A DNA stretch of 64,000 nucleotides from Streptomyces sp. NRRL F-2664 (GCF_000719345.1 NZ_JOFX01000001.1:413640-477639); one strand, 5' to 3'. Shown: positions 51,999 to 61,006, numbered from the stretch's first letter. The notes: generated from the letters alone by a model not told the origin. Translations and numbers: made by a program.

Positions 51999-53807
51999 AT
52001 GAGCCCCCACGCCGCCGGCCCGGCACGGGAACCGGACCCCGCCCCGGCGCGCGAAGCGGACCGGGCGCTCGCCGGGGCCGCCCGGCACAGCGCCGGGCGC
52101 ACCGCAGCGGTCCTCGGATGCTCCCTGGCCGCCGCCGCGGCGGCGCTCGCCGAACCGGCCGTCCTCGGCCGCACCCTGGACCTGCTGCTGCGCCGCGACC
52201 CGTCCGCCCCCGTCTGGACGCTGCTGTGCGCCGCGGTCATCGCCGCGGAAATACTCCTGGACGCCGCCGCCGCCCGCCTGACCGGCGACGTCGACGCCCG
52301 CTCCACCGCCCGGCTGCGCCGGCTCGGGCTCGCCCGGCTGCTGGCGACCGCCCCGCACCACGCGGCCGGCCACGCGCCCGGCGACACCGCCGCTCGGCTG
52401 ACCGCACACGCCGCCGAGGCCGGCAAAGTGCCCGCGGCCGTCGCGCACGGCGTCGCCGCGCTGCTGCCGCCCCTCGGCGCGATGGCCGCGCTCCTCCTCA
52501 TCGACCTGTGGACGGCGCTGACCTTCCTCCTGGGCCTGCCGCTGCTGGTGCTCCTGCTGCGGGCCTTCACCCGCGACACCCTCAGCAGCGTCGCCCGCTA
52601 TCAGCAGGTCCAGCTCGCCACCGCCGGACGCCTCGTCGAGGCACTGTCCGGTGCCCGCACGATCGCCGCCGCCGGGACCGCCGACCGCGAACGCGCCCGC
52701 ATCCTCGCCCGACTGCCCGAACTCGGCGCCGAGGGGCGGCGCATGTGGCAGGTCTACGGCGGCACGACGGCGCGGTCCGCCATCCTCATGCCGATCCTGC
52801 TGTACGCGGTCCTGGCCGTCGGTGGCATCCGCCTGTCGGCCGGGGCCGTCGGCGTGGGCGAACTCCTCGCCGCCGTCCGCTACGCGGGCCTCGCGGCCGG
52901 AGTCGGCGCGGTGACCGGCGCCCTGGGGGCGGTGGTACGCGGCCGGGCCGCCGCCCGCCGGACCGCCGCCCTCCTCGCCCTGCCCCCGCTCGCCCACGGC
53001 CGGGCCCAGCTGCCGGCCGGCGGCCCCGGCACCCTGGAGCTGCGCGGCGTAGATGTCGTGCGCGGAGGATCGGTCGTCCTGCGCAACGTCAGCCTGGTCC
53101 TCCCGGGCGGCAGCACCGTCGCGGTGGTGGGCCGGTCCGGAGCCGGAAAAACGCTGTTCGCCGCCGTGGCCGGCCGGCTCACCGACCCGGATGCCGGGCA
53201 GGTGCTGCTGGACGGCGTCCCCCTGCGGGAGCTCGCCGCCGACGCCCTCCGCGGCGAGGTGGGTTACGCCTTCGACAGGCCCGCGCTGCTCGGCGAGACG
53301 ATCGGCGACGCCATCGGCTTCGGCGCCGGACCCGACCCCGGGCCACAGGCCGTCCGGGCCGCGGCGCGGGCAGCGGGCGCCGACCCGTTCGTACAGCGCC
53401 TGCCCGACGGGTACGCCACGCGCCTCGCCGACGCCCCGCTGTCCGGCGGCGAGGTCCAACGCCTGGGACTGGCCCGGGCGTTCTGCCACGCCGGCCGGCT
53501 GCTCGTGCTGGACGACGCCACCTCCAGCCTGGACACCGTCACCGCCCGGGAGGTCGAGCGGGCGCTCGCCCGCGAGATCCGGCCCGGCACCCGGATCGTC
53601 GTCGCCCACCGCCTCTCGTCCGCCGCTCGCGCCGACCTCGTCGTATGGCTGGAGCGGGGACGGCTCCGAGGGGTGGGCACCCACGCCGAACTGTGGCGCA
53701 GCGAACCCTCCTACCGCGAGGTGTTCGCCGCGGACACGACGGCACTGCCCGGGGCCCGCCCCGACGACCGTCCCGCGTCCGCGAGCAAGCAGGAGGCCGG
53801 TCGATGA
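51999..53807 (+). CDS. ramA: SapB export ABC transporter RamA
   Basis: This is a 602-residue half-transporter with six helices in residues 20-310 and a C-terminal ATPase. Walker A is VVGRSGAGKTLFAAV, the signature is LSGGEVQRLGLARAF and Walker B is LLVLDDATSSLDT, with Asp in place of the catalytic Glu. The Q-loop glutamine is also not evident (GYAFDRPALL). RamA therefore likely forms a degenerate site in a heterodimer with RamB. A weak GGAGGCATCCGCCG site precedes ATG 51999. Confidence 0.9.
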   Translation: MSPHAAGPAREPDPAPAREADRALAGAARHSAGRTAAVLGCSLAAAAAALAEPAVLGRTLDLLLRRDPSAPVWTLLCAAVIAAEILLDAAAARLTGDVDARSTARLRRLGLARLLATAPHHAAGHAPGDTAARLTAHAAEAGKVPAAVAHGVAALLPPLGAMAALLLIDLWTALTFLLGLPLLVLLLRAFTRDTLSSVARYQQVQLATAGRLVEALSGARTIAAAGTADRERARILARLPELGAEGRRMWQVYGGTTARSAILMPILLYAVLAVGGIRLSAGAVGVGELLAAVRYAGLAAGVGAVTGALGAVVRGRAAARRTAALLALPPLAHGRAQLPAGGPGTLELRGVDVVRGGSVVLRNVSLVLPGGSTVAVVGRSGAGKTLFAAVAGRLTDPDAGQVLLDGVPLRELAADALRGEVGYAFDRPALLGETIGDAIGFGAGPDPGPQAVRAAARAAGADPFVQRLPDGYATRLADAPLSGGEVQRLGLARAFCHAGRLLVLDDATSSLDTVTAREVERALAREIRPGTRIVVAHRLSSAARADLVVWLERGRLRGVGTHAELWRSEPSYREVFAADTTALPGARPDDRPASASKQEAGR

Positions 53808-55654
53808 CACGGACGGGGGTAGGGACAGGGAGAGGGGCAGCGACCGGTACCGAGACGGAGGCGTGGCGCCGGGTCGCCCCGGAGGCCCGGCGCTTCCTGC
53901 GCGGCCGCGGGAACGCCCTGGCGCGACTGGCGGCCTGGTCGCTGCTGGAGTCCGCCCACACCTTCCTCGGCGGCTACGGAGTGGCCCGTGCTCTCGACGA
54001 CGGCTTCCTCGCCGGCCGTACCACCGCCGGACTGGCCTGGCTCGCCGCGGCCGCGGTGGGGGCGGTCCTCGGTGGGATCGCACTGCGCGGCGTGTTCGCC
54101 GGGCTCGCCGACCTCGTCGAGCCGCTGCGGGACGGCCTGGTCCGGCGGGCGGTCCGGCAGGCACTGGACCGCGCGGTCGGCGACCCGGCACGCGCCGCCG
54201 ACACGGGAGCGGTGTCCCGTCTGACCCAGCAGACCGAGATGGCCCGCGACTCCTTCGCCGGACTGGTCCTGACGGTGCGTTCGTTCGTGTTCACGACCGT
54301 GGGAGCCCTCGCCGGCATGGCGGCGCTGGCCCCGGTCCTGCTGCTGGTCGTGGTACCGCCCCTGCTGCTCGGCGTGGCCGCCTTCCTGGCCACGCTCCGC
54401 CCCATGGCGGCCGTCCAACGCCGCTGCCTGGACACCGACGAGGTCCTCGCGGACCGGCTGGGCGAGCTGGGCGCCGGGCTGCGCGACATCGCGGCCTGCG
54501 GGGGAGCGGCGGCCGCCGGGGGACGGGTGGAGCCGCTGATCGCGGACCAGGAGCGGCTGGCCCGCAGGCTCGCGGGCTGGGCGGCCCTGCGGACCCTGGC
54601 GCTGGGGACGGCGGGCCGGCTGCCGGTGGTCGCACTGCTCGTCGCGGCGCCCTGGCTGCTCGCCCGCGGCGTCACCGCCGGAACGCTCGCCGGCGGCCTC
54701 ACCTACCTGGTGCACGCCCTGCTGCCGGCCCTGGACTCGCTGATGGCGGCCCTCGGTGCCGCCGGGACCCGGCTGCTCGTGGTCCTGGAGCGGTTCTGTG
54801 CCCCGCTGCCGCCGGTCCGCGCCGCCCGGGTCGACCCCGGCCGCGCCCCGGCGGCGACGGCGCGACCGGCCGGCCGCGCCACGCCGCCGGCTGCCCCGCC
54901 GACCGCCGCCGCGGCGGAACTGCGCGGCGTGACCTTCGCCTACGGCCCCGGCGCGGCGCCCGTGCTCGACGGCCTCGACCTGGTCGTGCGACCGGGAGAA
55001 CACCTCGCGGTCGTCGGCCCGAGCGGCATCGGCAAATCCACCCTGACCGCACTGCTCGCCGGGATGCTCGTGCCCGACGCGGGCACGGTGCTCGTCGCCG
55101 GCGCTCCCGCCCGCCCGACCGCGTCCGGCGGGCGCGGACCGGACCCCCGGCGCACCCTCCTGCCGCAACAGGCCTACGTGTTCACCGGCACCGTACGGGA
55201 GAACCTCACGCACCTCTGCGACCTTCCGGGCCAGGACGATCCCCGTTCCGAGGACGCCCGGCTGCGGCACGCCGTGGACGTCCTGGGGCTGGAAGGGTTG
55301 GTGGAGCGGCTGGGCGGACTGGACGCCGAGGTGCGGCCCGGGGTCCTGTCCCGCGGCGAGAGCCAGCAGCTGGCGCTGGCCGCCGCCTACCTCTCGCCGG
55401 CGCCGCTGCTGCTCCTCGACGAAGCCACCTGCCACCTGGACCCGCAGACGGAGGAGCGTGCCGAGCGGGCCCTGGCGGCCCGTCCCGGCACCCTCCTCGT
55501 CGTCGCCCACCGTGTCACCTCCGCCGCGCGCGCCGACCGGGTCCTCGTCCTGGACGGAACCCGGGCCGTGTGCGGCACCCATGCCGAACTTCCCGCGCTG
55601 TCGGCCCTCTACCGCGATCTGGTGGGGGAGTGGGACGGCACCGCGGACGGGTGA
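53804..55654 (+). CDS. ramB: SapB export ABC transporter RamB
   Basis: This is a 616-residue half-transporter overlapping ramA by ATGA. The membrane domain spans about 35-310 (ARLAAWSLLESAHTFLGGYG at the start). The ATPase has Walker A VVGPSGIGKSTLTAL, Q-loop LLPQQAYVFTGTVRENL, signature VLSRGESQQLAL (R and E in place of the second G and Q) and Walker B LLLLDEATCHLD with the catalytic Glu intact. Together with RamA it exports modified SapB. Walker B Glu here complements the Asp in RamA. Confidence 0.9.
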   Translation: MTRTGVGTGRGAATGTETEAWRRVAPEARRFLRGRGNALARLAAWSLLESAHTFLGGYGVARALDDGFLAGRTTAGLAWLAAAAVGAVLGGIALRGVFAGLADLVEPLRDGLVRRAVRQALDRAVGDPARAADTGAVSRLTQQTEMARDSFAGLVLTVRSFVFTTVGALAGMAALAPVLLLVVVPPLLLGVAAFLATLRPMAAVQRRCLDTDEVLADRLGELGAGLRDIAACGGAAAAGGRVEPLIADQERLARRLAGWAALRTLALGTAGRLPVVALLVAAPWLLARGVTAGTLAGGLTYLVHALLPALDSLMAALGAAGTRLLVVLERFCAPLPPVRAARVDPGRAPAATARPAGRATPPAAPPTAAAAELRGVTFAYGPGAAPVLDGLDLVVRPGEHLAVVGPSGIGKSTLTALLAGMLVPDAGTVLVAGAPARPTASGGRGPDPRRTLLPQQAYVFTGTVRENLTHLCDLPGQDDPRSEDARLRHAVDVLGLEGLVERLGGLDAEVRPGVLSRGESQQLALAAAYLSPAPLLLLDEATCHLDPQTEERAERALAARPGTLLVVAHRVTSAARADRVLVLDGTRAVCGTHAELPALSALYRDLVGEWDGTADG

Positions 55655-55688
55655 TCCGGCGGTTCCGCCCGTCCGCGGCGGCCGCCGA

Positions 55689-56303
55689 TCAGACCCAGCC
55701 CGCCCCCCGGGATATCCGGATCGCGTCGATGAGGTTGCGGGCACCGGTCTTGCGGGTCGCCGCGGCCATGTAGTTGCGCACGGTCCCGCTCGCCAGGTGC
55801 AGCGCCCGCGCGATCTCGGCGATGGAATCGCCCTCCGCGGCCCGGGCCAGCACGCTGAGCTCACGCGGGCTCAGGGGCAGCGGGTCCGCCTCCATGAAGG
55901 CGGAGGCCAGGGACGCGTCGATGAATCGCTCCCCCGCGGCGACCCGCCGCACCGCCCGTACCAGCCGCCCGGGCGAACCGTCCTTGTCGACGTAGCCGCG
56001 GGCCTCCGCGCGGAAGGCCCGGTGCAGCGAACCGGGTGCGCCTGCCGAGGCGAGCACCAGGACGGGGGAGGGGGACGAGAGGACCTGGCGGTCGGCGGCG
56101 GACCGTCCGTGGTCGGCCAGTACGGCCGTCGTCCCCGGACAGTCGAGGTCCACCACCGTCACGTCCGGCCGTAACGATTCCGCCTGGCGCGCCGCACTCC
56201 GCCAGCCCGCGGTGGTGACCTCGAAAGGCCCTTCCGATCTCAGCAGGGCGGCCAGTGCGGACCGGACCAGGCTGACGTTGTGCAGGACCAGGACCTTCGT
56301 CAT
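55689..56303 (-). CDS. ramR: LuxR/NarL-family regulator RamR
   Basis: This 204-residue orphan response-regulator-like protein is convergent with ramCSAB. The receiver has Asp52 in VTVVDLDCPG and Lys in GYVDKD. The acidic pair that binds Mg, normally two Asp at positions 8-9, is His-Asn (VLVLHNVSLVRSAL). The C-terminal HTH is LSPRELSVLARAAEGDSIAE then IARALHLASGTVRNYMAA. RamR activates the ramCSAB promoter in S. coelicolor. ATG 56303 follows GAGAGCTCACG; an upstream 12-residue extension is not supported. Confidence 0.9.
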   Translation of the reverse strand: MTKVLVLHNVSLVRSALAALLRSEGPFEVTTAGWRSAARQAESLRPDVTVVDLDCPGTTAVLADHGRSAADRQVLSSPSPVLVLASAGAPGSLHRAFRAEARGYVDKDGSPGRLVRAVRRVAAGERFIDASLASAFMEADPLPLSPRELSVLARAAEGDSIAEIARALHLASGTVRNYMAAATRKTGARNLIDAIRISRGAGWV

Positions 56304-56470
56304 CGTGAGCTCTCCTCGGTAACGAACCAACAGCACCACGCGGCTGCCCCCGCACGGGGGAGATGGAACGTCACTGCGGGGGGCGTGAGGGGGCGCACGG
56401 ACAACTTGGCCGAGATGCCGACGGATCCTGCTCCGGATCGGCGGGTTACCCCCTTGAAGACCCGGTACGG

Positions 56471-56498
56471 GCCGCTCCGCCGACCCCGGCGGAGCGGC
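56471..56498 (-). terminator. Terminator hairpin after the DUF1206 gene
   Basis: GCCGCTCCGCCG pairs perfectly with CGGCGGAGCGGC (12-base arms, ACCC loop) immediately after the DUF1206 stop. It separates that gene from ramR. Confidence 0.75.
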
Positions 56499-57329
56499 TC
56501 ACACCTCGCGCCACCGGGCCATCGCCCAGTCGAACGCCCCGTACAGCGCCAGTCCGGCCGCGACCGCGACCAGCAGCCAGGGGCCCGCGGGCGTCTGCGC
56601 GAAGGACCTCAGCGTGTCGTCGAGCCCCTTCGCCTGCCCCGGGTCGTAGCGCAGCGCCGCATACAGGACGAAGCCGCCGACCGCCGCGAACACGGCCCCG
56701 CGCGCCAGTCCGCCGCTCACCCCGAGGAAGTCGACGGCCTTGCGCGCGCTCTGCGAGGCCCCGCCCATGGCGAGGTGCTTGCGGAACCTGCGCCGGGCCG
56801 CCCGTACCGCGATGACCACGCCCGCAACGGCGATCCCCAGCCCGGCGGCGCCCACCAGCCACTGCCCGGCCGGCAGGTCGAGCGCCTTCGCGGTCATGTC
56901 CCGCGACTGCTGGTCACCGGAGCTGCCGCCGCCACCCGTGGCGAAGGCGAAGACCGACGCGGCCACCACCGCGTAGAACACGCACCGGGCCGCCGAGGCC
57001 AGTCGCTTCGTGGGCTTGCGGCCCTCCGGCCCGGCCGCACCGAACACCGCTTCCGACAGGCGCCACACCACCATGCAGACGAGACCGATGCCGACGGCCC
57101 AGATCAGGACGGAGCCGAAGGGCTGGTCCGCAAGCTCCTGCAGGGCGCCCTGCTTGTCGGCCTCCTGACCGCCGCCACCGATGGCGACGCGTACGGCCAG
57201 CACGCCGATCAGCGCGTACAGCACCCCGTGCGCCACCAGCCCGGACCGCCCCGCCACCTCCCGGACCGTGCCGCCGCGCGACACGGTCCGGGCTCCTCTG
57301 TTCGCCGCCTCTGTGCTCATCCGGCTCAT
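56499..57329 (-). CDS. DUF1206 membrane protein
   Basis: This 276-residue protein is built of three repeats of a two-helix DUF1206 unit. Each begins with an ARxG-type motif (VAGRSGLVAHGVLYALIGVL, LASAARCVFYAVVAASVFAF and SGGLARGAVFAAVGGFVLYA). Six transmembrane helices result. The function is unknown. ATG 57329 overlaps the stop of the SRPBCC gene (ATGA), so the two are cotranslated. Confidence 0.85.
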   Translation of the reverse strand: MSRMSTEAANRGARTVSRGGTVREVAGRSGLVAHGVLYALIGVLAVRVAIGGGGQEADKQGALQELADQPFGSVLIWAVGIGLVCMVVWRLSEAVFGAAGPEGRKPTKRLASAARCVFYAVVAASVFAFATGGGGSSGDQQSRDMTAKALDLPAGQWLVGAAGLGIAVAGVVIAVRAARRRFRKHLAMGGASQSARKAVDFLGVSGGLARGAVFAAVGGFVLYAALRYDPGQAKGLDDTLRSFAQTPAGPWLLVAVAAGLALYGAFDWAMARWREV

Positions 57330-57775
57330 ACCTCGCCCCGCCAGGCGCCCGTCTCGACCCCGCGCCCCTCGATGAACAGCTTGAACCGCTTGAGGTCGCC
57401 GGTGACCTGCCGTTTCACGAAGCCGAGCTTGTCGGCGGCGCCCTCGGCCAGGCCCTCGGGCACCCAGTCCATGCGCAGCACGACCTTGGTGGTGCTCGCG
57501 TCGATCGGCTGGAAGGTGACGAGCCCGGCCTGCCGGGTCTCCCCGTCGACGGTCATCCACGCCACGCGCTGGTCGGGGAGCTGCTCGGTGATCTGAGCGT
57601 CGAACTCGCGCCGTACCCCGTTCACGTTCGTCACCCAGTGGGTGAGGGTGTCGGTACGCTGGTCGATGCGCTCGACCCCCTCCATGAAGGCGGGGAACTC
57701 CTCGAACTGCGTCCACTGGTTGTAGGCCGTGCGGAGCGGGACGTTGACCTCGACGTACTCCTCCACGTGCGACAT
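57326..57775 (-). CDS. SRPBCC/polyketide cyclase-like protein
   Basis: This 149-residue protein is of the START/SRPBCC hydrophobic-pocket superfamily: VEEYVEVNVPLRTAYNQWTQ and FEEFPAFMEGVERIDQRTDT, with VTFQPIDASTTKVVLRMDW later. It is of the cyclase/dehydrase type often found with membrane proteins in stress regulons. The ATG has GGAAGGGGTGCGC upstream. It is coupled to DUF1206 downstream; a function in lipid or membrane homeostasis would be a guess. Confidence 0.82.
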   Translation of the reverse strand: MSHVEEYVEVNVPLRTAYNQWTQFEEFPAFMEGVERIDQRTDTLTHWVTNVNGVRREFDAQITEQLPDQRVAWMTVDGETRQAGLVTFQPIDASTTKVVLRMDWVPEGLAEGAADKLGFVKRQVTGDLKRFKLFIEGRGVETGAWRGEV

Positions 57776-57938
57776 GCGCACCCCTTCCCTGCCGTCGGCT
57801 GTTCCGCACCCACGGGTGCGGGCGTCCGTCTGGACGTCTCGCCGCGCGGCTACCCTGGCCCGCCGACCCCATGCGCACCCGGGGGCCGGGGGCGGACACG
57901 CGGCGCGTACGCGCGGCGACGCAGGGCACACGCGGGGC

Positions 57939-58367
57939 ATGACCGTACTCAAGACAAGTGTGATCGTCCTGGACTGCGCCGAACCGGAGCCCCTGGCCCG
58001 GTTCTACGCGCACCTGCTCGGCGCCACGACGGGCCCGGCCACCGACGACGGCGAGTTGTTCCTGGTCACCGGCCGGGCCGGCCCGCTGCTGGGGGTCCGC
58101 CGCGATCCGCACCGCGCGACGCCCAGTTGGCCGCTGCCGGAAGGCTCCCAGGAAGTGCACCTGCGGATCCTCGTGGCCCCGGACGCGCTCGACGAGGCCG
58201 AGCGGGAGGCCGTCGCCCTCGGGGCGCGGCCGGTGGCGGCCGAGGACGACGGCACCCGGCCGGACAACCGGACCACGCTGCGCCGCTACGCGGATCCGGC
58301 CGGGCACGCCTTCGTCATCGCGGCCGTCCGGGAGGACCCGGCACCCGCGGAATGCCTTCAGCCGTAG
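57939..58367 (+). CDS. VOC-family protein
   Basis: This 142-residue protein has a glyoxalase-like double module: VIVLDCAEPEPLARFYAHLL, EVHLRILVAPDALDEAEREA and TTLRRYADPAGHAFVIA. The metal-ligand pattern (His in EVHLRI, Glu/His later) is partly visible. Substrate unknown. It starts at ATG 57939 after CGCGGGGC and its last 10 bases overlap the convergent DUF4230 gene. Confidence 0.82.
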   Translation: MTVLKTSVIVLDCAEPEPLARFYAHLLGATTGPATDDGELFLVTGRAGPLLGVRRDPHRATPSWPLPEGSQEVHLRILVAPDALDEAEREAVALGARPVAAEDDGTRPDNRTTLRRYADPAGHAFVIAAVREDPAPAECLQP

Positions 58368-59020
58368 GTGACGGTCACCTCGCGGAAACCGAGCGAGCGC
58401 AGCAGCCCCTCCAGCATCGACGTGGTGTTCTTCTCGGCGCGGTCGACCAGACCGCTGTCGCGGGCCGCCGCGTCGATGTGCTGCGCGGCGAGCTTCTGCA
58501 CGGCTTGCTCACCGGCCGGGTTGTCGGAGAACAGGTCGCCGATCCGGTCCAGCAGGCCCCGCTGCTTGGACACCGCGTACGAACGGTTCGGGTCGAGGGA
58601 CGCCGTGCCGAGCACCGCGTGCGGCAGCCGCAGGGTGGCTTCGGTGCGGTCCTCGTTCACCGTGACGCTGCGTTCGTCCAGTCCGCCCATGTCGACGTAC
58701 CCGCTGACCGTGCCGGCTCCCACATACAGGGTGCGGGTCCCGCGGATCGCGTCCGGCAGGAAGGCCGCGTCCTTCTCCAGGTCCACGACCACCTGGAAGT
58801 TGCCGACGGCCGCCTCGTAACGGTCCATGTCCTGGACCGACTTGAGCAGCGCGGGCCCCGACCGGTCGCGGGTGTCCGTACCGAAGAGGCCGCCGAACCC
58901 GGGAACCAGACTGAAGCGTTCCACGAGCACGAGCAGCACCACGACCACCGCCGCAGCGGCGACGATCCGACCCCACATCGGGCGCCGCGTGCCGCCCGGC
59001 CGATCCGAAGAGGTTTCCAT
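58358..59020 (-). CDS. DUF4230 membrane-anchored protein
   Basis: This 220-residue protein has one N-terminal transmembrane helix (IVAAAAVVVVLLVLVERFSL) and a DUF4230 domain outside: LLKSVQDMDRYEAAVGNFQV, VVVDLEKDAAFLPDAIRGTR, TLYVGAGTVSGYVDMGGL. DUF4230 proteins are widespread and uncharacterised. GCGGGGC precedes the ATG. Confidence 0.82.
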   Translation of the reverse strand: METSSDRPGGTRRPMWGRIVAAAAVVVVLLVLVERFSLVPGFGGLFGTDTRDRSGPALLKSVQDMDRYEAAVGNFQVVVDLEKDAAFLPDAIRGTRTLYVGAGTVSGYVDMGGLDERSVTVNEDRTEATLRLPHAVLGTASLDPNRSYAVSKQRGLLDRIGDLFSDNPAGEQAVQKLAAQHIDAAARDSGLVDRAEKNTTSMLEGLLRSLGFREVTVTYG

Positions 59021-59085
59021 GCCCCGCGAATACCCCGTGGGCGCGGCTCCAGTACGCCGGGACCGGCGGTCCGCCCGCGGGATCC

Positions 59086-59556
59086 CTACTGACGTGTCGT
59101 GGTGTCGCCGGACACCAGGCGGGCGGCTTCGATCTCGGCCCAGACGACCTTTCCACCCGGAACGATGTCGGCTCCCCAGCGGTCGGACAGCCGCTCGACT
59201 ATGTGCAGGCCGTGGCCGCCGGGAACGCCCCGCCGGGGGGCCGGATTGCGGTGGGGGAGCGCCGTCGAACCGTCGCACACCTCGATCCGCAACATCTTCC
59301 CGCCGCCCGTGATCACGAGCTCGCGGCAGCCGCCGGCGTGCAGCGATGCGTTGGTCAGGAGCTCGGAGACGAGGAGCAGGGTGTCCTCGGCGGTCTCCGT
59401 CCCGTCCCAGCCCCAGTCACGCAGGGCCTGGCGCGTGAAATCACGGCCCTTCGCGACCGCGCCGCGGACGCCCGACAGGGCGAGCCGGCGGCGTTGTCCC
59501 GCGGCGGGAAGGCCGACACTCACAGGATCACCCGTTTCAGGTCCGACGGTCTCCAC
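59086..59556 (-). CDS. ATP-binding anti-sigma-like protein (HATPase, RsbW type)
   Basis: This 156-residue GHKL protein is of the Streptomyces anti-sigma/regulatory kinase type. N-box LLLVSELLTNASLHAGG and G-box GVPGGHGLHIVERLSDRWG are intact; the adjoining RIEVCDGS forms G1. Such proteins sequester SigB-type sigma factors or phosphorylate STAS antagonists. It is encoded close to the sigma factor at 61007 on the same strand. Confidence 0.85.
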   Translation of the reverse strand: METVGPETGDPVSVGLPAAGQRRRLALSGVRGAVAKGRDFTRQALRDWGWDGTETAEDTLLLVSELLTNASLHAGGCRELVITGGGKMLRIEVCDGSTALPHRNPAPRRGVPGGHGLHIVERLSDRWGADIVPGGKVVWAEIEAARLVSGDTTTRQ

Positions 59557-59704
59557 TGAGCTCTCTCACCCCCGCGTAGGCACTGGTCTCTGTCACAGGC
59601 GTATGCCCGGCGCGGCCACGATCGATGTACGACATCATCCACCCAACATTCGGCGGACCGTGCCCACCCTGACAGGCGCGTGACATTGTAGGCGACGCTC
59701 GCCC

Positions 59705-60664
59705 TCAGGGCGTGGCCACATACAGCCTCAGCGTGAAGCCGCTCTCCGTGGCCCGGACCTCCACCAGGTCGCAGAGCTGGTGGATCATCCACAGGCCACG
59801 GCCGCCGTGGGCGGAGGCGAGGGAGGGACGGCGCCGTCCCGCAAGCGGGTCGGCCAGCCGGCCGTCGTCGTGGATCTCGGCGAAGACCCCGGCCCGGGGG
59901 CCGGCCACGGTCCACAGGCGCAGCGTGCCCTTCCCCCCACCGTGGGCCAGGGAGTTCGCCGCCGCCTCGCTGATCGCCATGATCAGATCGTTGAGCCGAT
60001 CCCGGGTCAGGGCCGTGGCGCGGCCCCACCCCTCGGCATACGCGCGCACTTCGGCCAGTCCGCCGTGAGCGTAGGAGATCCGCGCCACCGGTGCCTCGGG
60101 TTCGGGCAGCGGGAGGTCGAGGTCGGCGGACAGCCCCGCCAGGCCGGTGTAGCCCGGGCTCGGCAGGGTCCGGTCGTGCTCGATCAGCGTGGGGTGTGTG
60201 CGACGGGCATTCCGTATCACGGAGGGCGCCAGCCCGGTCACGTCGTAGGGGCACAGCACCGTGCCGGCCCGGCCGGCGAAAGCCGCGTCGACCAGGGCTT
60301 CGTGCCGAGAGACCTCCACCAGCTCGGCCGGGGAGCGGCCGGGCCAGACCGCTTCTCCGACGATCCGCGCGGCCCGGTCGGGGCGCCGGTCGGCGAATTC
60401 CTGGACGGCGGCCAGGATGCGGCCGGGATTGCGGCCCAGCTCCGTCATGTCGGTCCAGGTGATCCCGTCACCGTCACCGCCGCCCAGGCTCTCGCGCAGG
60501 GCGTCCAGGCGCGGGCCCGGTACGGCGACGAGGACGGGCTCGTCGGCCGCCAGGGCCGCGCGTACGAAGCCGCCCACCCCCGACAGGTACTCGTCGAGGT
60601 CCTGGTGGAAGAGGGCAGCATGGACGAAGGCCCCCGGCCCGGAGGGCGCAGGAACTGTGATCAT
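59705..60664 (-). CDS. RsbA-like protein: MEDS sensor plus HATPase
   Basis: This 319-residue protein pairs an N-terminal MEDS domain (FVHAALFHQDLDEYLSGVGG, VLVAVPGPRLDALRESLGGG, and VLCPYDVTGLAP) with a C-terminal HATPase (RLNDLIMAISEAAANSLAHG, and GGRGLWMIHQLCDLVEVRAT). This is the anti-sigma factor RsbA arrangement, in which a sensor regulates a kinase acting on sigma-factor control. ATG 60664 overlaps the stop of the upstream STAS pseudogene (ATGA), showing the ancestral operon was STAS-RsbA. Confidence 0.85.
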   Translation of the reverse strand: MITVPAPSGPGAFVHAALFHQDLDEYLSGVGGFVRAALAADEPVLVAVPGPRLDALRESLGGGDGDGITWTDMTELGRNPGRILAAVQEFADRRPDRAARIVGEAVWPGRSPAELVEVSRHEALVDAAFAGRAGTVLCPYDVTGLAPSVIRNARRTHPTLIEHDRTLPSPGYTGLAGLSADLDLPLPEPEAPVARISYAHGGLAEVRAYAEGWGRATALTRDRLNDLIMAISEAAANSLAHGGGKGTLRLWTVAGPRAGVFAEIHDDGRLADPLAGRRRPSLASAHGGRGLWMIHQLCDLVEVRATESGFTLRLYVATP

Positions 60665-60951
60665 GCTGCGACCTCCAGCGCGGCGCGCTCGTCCGGGAAC
60701 ATCTCCACCACCTTGCGCAGCGATTATGGCGGATGGTGGGGCGACAAGCGCTGCCCCTGCCCGCCCGGGTCCGCCGATGCCCGCACCAGTAGTGCCGCGA
60801 CCGCCGTCGGGTCGAGGGAGAGTACGCAGGAGAGATCGAGGGGGACGACGCCGCCGGGGAGGCCGGCCACGACGCCGAGGGCGCCGGACAGGGACTACCG
60901 GGTGTCGTGGTCGCAGCTGCCGCACGGGCGCACGCCGCGACCGCCCTGCAT
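60661..60951 (-). pseudogene. STAS anti-sigma antagonist with two in-frame stops
   Basis: The frame from ATG 60951 reads GVRPCGSCDHDTR, then a TAG stop (60895-60897), then LSGALGVVAGLPGGVVPLDL and CVLSLDPTAVAALLVRAS, then TAA (60724-60726), then SLRKVVEMFPDERAALEVAA and TGA. All three parts are in one frame, so only point changes (likely W to TAG and E to TAA) have broken it. The STAS phospho-Ser site is not preserved. The last codons overlap the RsbA-like gene, proving the former operon. No full STAS protein can be made without suppression. Confidence 0.7.
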
Positions 60952-61006
60952 CGGCAGGGCGGTCGGCGGCGTCTTCACGCTCGTATGCGGCGTCGTCGTG
61001 CACGCC

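Noticed and set aside
52118..55654. A very long plus frame through ramA and ramB
   Set aside because: It is out of frame with ramA for most of its length; only the portion from 53804 is the real RamB.
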